Below the pieces are notes generated by a model, which was not told the origin of the DNA, made no database searches, and worked only from the letters and a program-made list of their open reading frames with translations. A program made the translations under genes and the position numbers. Source: Diphasiastrum complanatum (Eukaryota; Streptophyta; Lycopodiopsida; Lycopodiales; Lycopodiaceae). Taken from it: 64,000 nt of DNA. The number at the start of each line of letters is the position of its first letter. Positions within the stretch are counted from its first letter, which is position 1. The stretch spans positions 1-64,000 of the forward strand of contig MU831943.1 in assembly GCA_029204225.1 (NCBI GenBank), read 5' to 3'. Positions 60,510 through 64,000 of this stretch are shown piece after piece.

Positions 60510-62415
60510 GATTCTAGCAATAAATACAATGTACTATTGTATTATCAGTTTTATTGTAGACTTGAAATTCGAATATCAATATTTTTTTGCATCTCTTAGT
60601 GGCATGCCCATAAAATATAACTAGCAAAGATCCCTCTTAATGAACAACGATGACTGCTAATTGTTGCCAATTCAGAAGCTGATAAGATACCATCAACATT
60701 GTTGCTTAGTTATGTAATTTCTGCAAGTAGTTGATTGATGAAGTACTGGGAATAATGAGTGGATTTTTCGGCCAGCGATGAACTTAGTTAGTGTCACCAA
60801 ATCGTATTTGCAGTTGCTTGCCAAAAACAACCATGAAATGAATCGAGGTTTGTCATCTTCAACAAATCTACCAATCGATAGCAAGAGTGGATCAGAAGAC
60901 AAAGCTTGAAAATAGTGGCCAAATTTGCCAAAGATATGTCAGATGCCTTTCAAATAGAAGGCGTAAAAGTATTACTTAAAGGATCCCAAGAACACTCTCG
61001 TCTTATAGGAGAGTGACTCAAACTATGACCTGTACCTTTCTTTTGGACAAAACCAGCATCCTCCTTTTGAAGGTGATTGCCATTCTTAATATGGTCTATC
61101 TAATTGAAATGTTGAAAAGCTTACAAGAAGGAAGAATACCTAATGTAGAAGTGGACAATTGCAAAACATCCTCAAAGGCCTGGCAATGGCTGGTGGATTG
61201 ACATTGTGAAATGGCTCTCTTATTGGAAATTCCAAGATGACGCATGGCGTAAAGACTTATAAATTAAGGTTGTTTGCAAAGTACTGACTAGAATAGATTG
61301 ACCCAGCAATAGGAGGGTTGAACATGTTCAGATGCTGATTGGGTAAGAGATAAGGAGGACAAAAGGTCTACCACATGTTAGATATTTAGTTTGGGCCAAC
61401 TGTAGTAACTTGGTGCAGCAAGCAACAGCCAATAATTGTGTCGTTTTCCACAAAAAGCACGTTATAGACGATCTACTATGACAATGAAGTTGCATTTAAC
61501 TCGCCAAAAATCCCTTGTTCCATGCCAAGATGGAGCATATAAAGGTAGTCGGCTCTTCATAGGGAAGAAAGCCCAAAGCTAGGAGATCAAGCTTATCTTG
61601 TGACACAAGCAATCAAGAGTTAGCTTATTTATATATCAACTTCAGGAATTTACCATCAATATAAATCATCAGTGTAGGATATTTAGGGGCAATACTTAAG
61701 GATTTTGTCGGATGTACCATTGCCCTAGAATATTAAGGAGTTAGGGGGACACCTACACGTATCTTCCATACCACAAGCTTTTAGTTGGGTGATGGCACAG
61801 CTTGGGACACTATGTATTCATTGTGGTTTGTGAAAAACTCAAGCTTGGTAAGCTATCTTGTACTTTTGAGTTGAATTATCAATAAATTTTGCCTTGTACT
61901 CTGTGTTCTACATTTTTAAGGCAATACTTTGTGTTGGAGTTGGTCAATGGAGTTTATGCAAAATTCAACGTTAAGGCTTAAATGAAAAGGGTATGTGTGC
62001 ACAAAAAGCTTCACCAAATTGCTAAGGACTTTATTGCAAGAATGTGGTCCTTCAGATGCAGCTATGTATACAAGTGGTAGATAGCAAAAAATTCATGTCC
62101 ATCTCTTTTTCCTGCATGCATGCCAACACTTAGATGCACCTTGATATACAACTTATAAGTAACAAAAAACTCACGTCCTCTCTTTTTCTAGCATGCATCT
62201 TGATTCCTTAGGCTCGAGAAGTCATTGCTTTGGCTGTTAAGCTCATCAGGCGATTTTTTTTTTGAGAGCCATATTTTGGTGCATTCCCATGTTGTAATAA
62301 TCTATTAACTTTTCTTTTCTTCATGCATTTGAGTGTTATTATTGCATCTATTATCTTTACCTGTTGTCTTTAGACGGGTCTTTAAAGATAAAGGCATGGT
62401 TTATATGATCCACAG

Positions 62416-62508
62416 GGTATCCATTCTGGACATCCAGATAAAAGCTTGGAGGATGGATGGTCCTGGATGGTCCGGTTCAAGGATGCGGTTTTCCCACTTG
62501 CTTTTCAG
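62416..62508 (+). CDS. ESP4: Symplekin exon 3
   Basis: 31 codons between CCACAG and CAG|GTGAAA: GIHSGHPDKSLEDGWSWMVR, FKDAVFPLAFQ. It joins exon 2 in phase 0 and corresponds to the part of the family with a W-x-W and a basic-aromatic-K-D motif. It ends in phase 0. Confidence 0.9.
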
Positions 62509-62863
62509 GTGAAAATCTTCCCTTCACGAGAGATTGAAGTCATAAATTATTACCCTGAAGTGAATCTTAACGTTAGGTGATACATTACTTGCTTTAAGCA
62601 GTTCTGTAGATACATCCATGGTACCATATGTATTTCCAAAGCCTTCTAAGGTCTCAAATAGCATTTGTTCGGCGAAATTCATTCTCTTTTAATCTTAAAT
62701 TGTTCATCGACATTCTTGTATTATTTTCTTAGGATGAACACCAAATATTTGGTAATTCTGCACGTGGACGTCCACTTATCTGAATAAGTAAAGCGTCAAA
62801 TATGGTCAATTGTACGATTCAAATTTCTCTTTTTTTTAATTGAAATCAATATCACTCCTGCAG
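62509..62863 (+). other. Symplekin intron 3
   Basis: 355 bp, GTGAAA...CCTGCAG. Nothing else recognised. Confidence 0.9.
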
Positions 62864-62978
62864 AAAACCAATGATGGAGTGAGATTTCATGCAGTGAAGT
62901 TTGTGGAGACAACAATTTTGCTTTTCACTTCTGACCCTAGTGGGTCTTCTCAACCACCACTTCTACATGATGCAAATG
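62864..62978 (+). CDS. ESP4: Symplekin exon 4
   Basis: Encodes KTNDGVRFHAVKFVETTILL, FTSDPSGSSQPPLLHDAN and the first base of a Gly codon. The VRFHAVKFVE helix is the conserved core of the N-terminal domain in this family. Donor AATG|GTAAGC. Confidence 0.92.
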
Positions 62979-63506
62979 GTAAGCATTGAAGACAAGTCTT
63001 GTCATTACATGCAAATTCCAAGGATTTTTATACTTGTGCATAAACTGACACAATGCACGACTAAAAGCAAATACAATTAAACAATGCAATTTTTTTAATG
63101 CAAAGCTGAGTATGTTCCATCAGCCTCATTGTTAACTGCTTTTGAATCTTTAAATTCCTGGGACAGCTAGTCATAAACTATTCCACGTGAACTTTTATAA
63201 ACAGTTTCCAATGATTTACTTCTTCACTCTATTTAGTGGTGTTATGCTGGCTTAGTTGCTTCCAACACATAAATTTGGGTAAATGAAAAACGAAAAAGCC
63301 TAAAGAACTCTGTTTATTTGTTCTGAGGCCAAAACCAACTTGGGACTCTGTTGACACAATGATCTGCAGTAGTTTTACTAGGATCTTGATTCTTTAAGAG
63401 CATTTTCTGCAGTTGTAGATGTACCTCTCTGTTTGGTTTCAAATAGTATTATTGCTAAGGGTTCTTTTAAATACTCCATCATGAATTGATCTGTTTCTTG
63501 TTTTAG
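62979..63506 (+). other. Symplekin intron 4
   Basis: 528 bp, GTAAGC...TTTTAG. No other feature. Confidence 0.9.
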
Positions 63507-63675
63507 GATCTCTCAAAGGGTTCAATATGACTTGGATAACATCCGGGCATCCTATGCTTGATGCTATGAGCTTAGGTCAAGAGGCAAGTAAAAACCTCGG
63601 TTTGCTACTCAACCAACTGCGCCCACCAGAAATTTCATCTGTTCCTGGCCCTGTTGCAATTGTATTGGTTAATAG
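63507..63675 (+). CDS. ESP4: Symplekin exon 5
   Basis: Encodes SLKGFNMTWITSGHPMLDAM, SLGQEASKNLGLLLNQLRPP, EISSVPGPVAIVLVNR. The last codon is split (AG|GTAACT). The text fits the end of the DUF3453 region (W-I-x2-GHP-L near its start). The five exons give about 252 residues, roughly the first fifth of a plant symplekin, so most of the gene lies beyond the window. Confidence 0.92.
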
Positions 63676-64000
63676 GTAACTTGAGCAAGTTATGTCGTTT
63701 TCAATGGTAATTAGTTTCCTTTCGCGTTTGCTTGGAAGTGAATCAAAGGATGATGCAAAAGTAGATGATGCACATGTCGAAGATATATTCCCCTATTCAT
63801 TTAGCTGTTTTATTTTTATCTCCAGAAAGTAATCAAATTTCTTCCAGTTTTCAAAGATTTTACTCTTAGGAATTGGTGATCACACACTTTTATGTTTTGT
63901 TATTCTCAGCAAATGCCTATAGTTTTTTTTCATGAGAATATATTTCAAGTAAGGTTCATCTAGAAAACTTTTGGGGCTATGCTTTTTCGTGTGTTAATGA
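63676..64000 (+). other. Symplekin intron 5, continues past the window edge
   Basis: Starts GTAACTTG. No acceptor followed by a fitting exon is seen before 64000. Confidence 0.8.

Larger units (their letters stand above)
58301..62415 (+). other. Symplekin intron 2 (4115 bp)
   Basis: GTAATG...CCACAG. It contains hAT-like MITEs at 58601-59360 and 60225-60509. 59369-60216 and 60518-62400 hold no gene. The 60700-61950 stretch has an LTR-like tail (aataaattttgcc at about 61880) but no identifiable element. Confidence 0.85.

Overview
The window is nuclear DNA of a land plant, most likely a non-grass flowering plant with a repeat-rich genome. The evidence is GT-AG introns, LTR retrotransposons whose primer-binding sites match plant initiator tRNA-Met (TGGTATCAGAGC), Ty1/Copia and Ty3/Gypsy chromovirus proteins, and AT-rich intergenic DNA. 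I see no prokaryotic or organellar genes, tRNA, rRNA or CRISPR. The species cannot be named from sequence alone.

Layout. (1) 1-10390: a decayed Ty3/Gypsy element on the + strand (protease, RT, RNase H, integrase). Its integrase is split at 4251-9386 by a minus-strand non-autonomous LTR element carrying two very long CT/GA tracts. (2) 10390-20930: Gypsy downstream sequence with a degenerate extra ORF, an orphan LTR (15097-15834), an internally deleted Copia (15838-17750), a transposase-like relic (about 17780-18345) and a minus-strand Copia 3' end with its LTR. (3) 21139-34565: a complete minus-strand chromovirus with 1079-bp LTRs and TSD GGTCC, mutated throughout. Its integrase is interrupted by a very young Copia (23253-29112; two 653-bp LTRs with one difference seen by eye; TSD CCCTG) whose gag-pol is broken by a single 1-base frameshift. 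The chromovirus lies at the end of an unknown spliced minus-strand gene-like locus (34566-36474, continuing at 21133-20960). (4) 36480-52000: palindromic repeats, a small repeat-containing ORF, a spliced transposase-like relic fused to a Copia integrase fragment, an orphan LTR, another Copia fragment, and an older deleted copy of the same family as the young Copia (48279-51530). (5) 52000-64000: the only clear host gene, the 5' part of symplekin on the + strand. Its five coding exons keep phase across four introns, and the gene continues past the right edge. Introns 1 and 2 carry a Gypsy fragment, microsatellites and three hAT-like MITEs with 8-bp TSDs.

How it works together. Symplekin is the scaffold of the pre-mRNA 3'-end cleavage/polyadenylation complex and is expected to be expressed. 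Almost everything to its left is transposable-element sediment. Order of insertion can be read from nesting: the unknown locus was hit by the chromovirus, which was hit by the young Copia; the + strand Gypsy was hit by the non-autonomous element.
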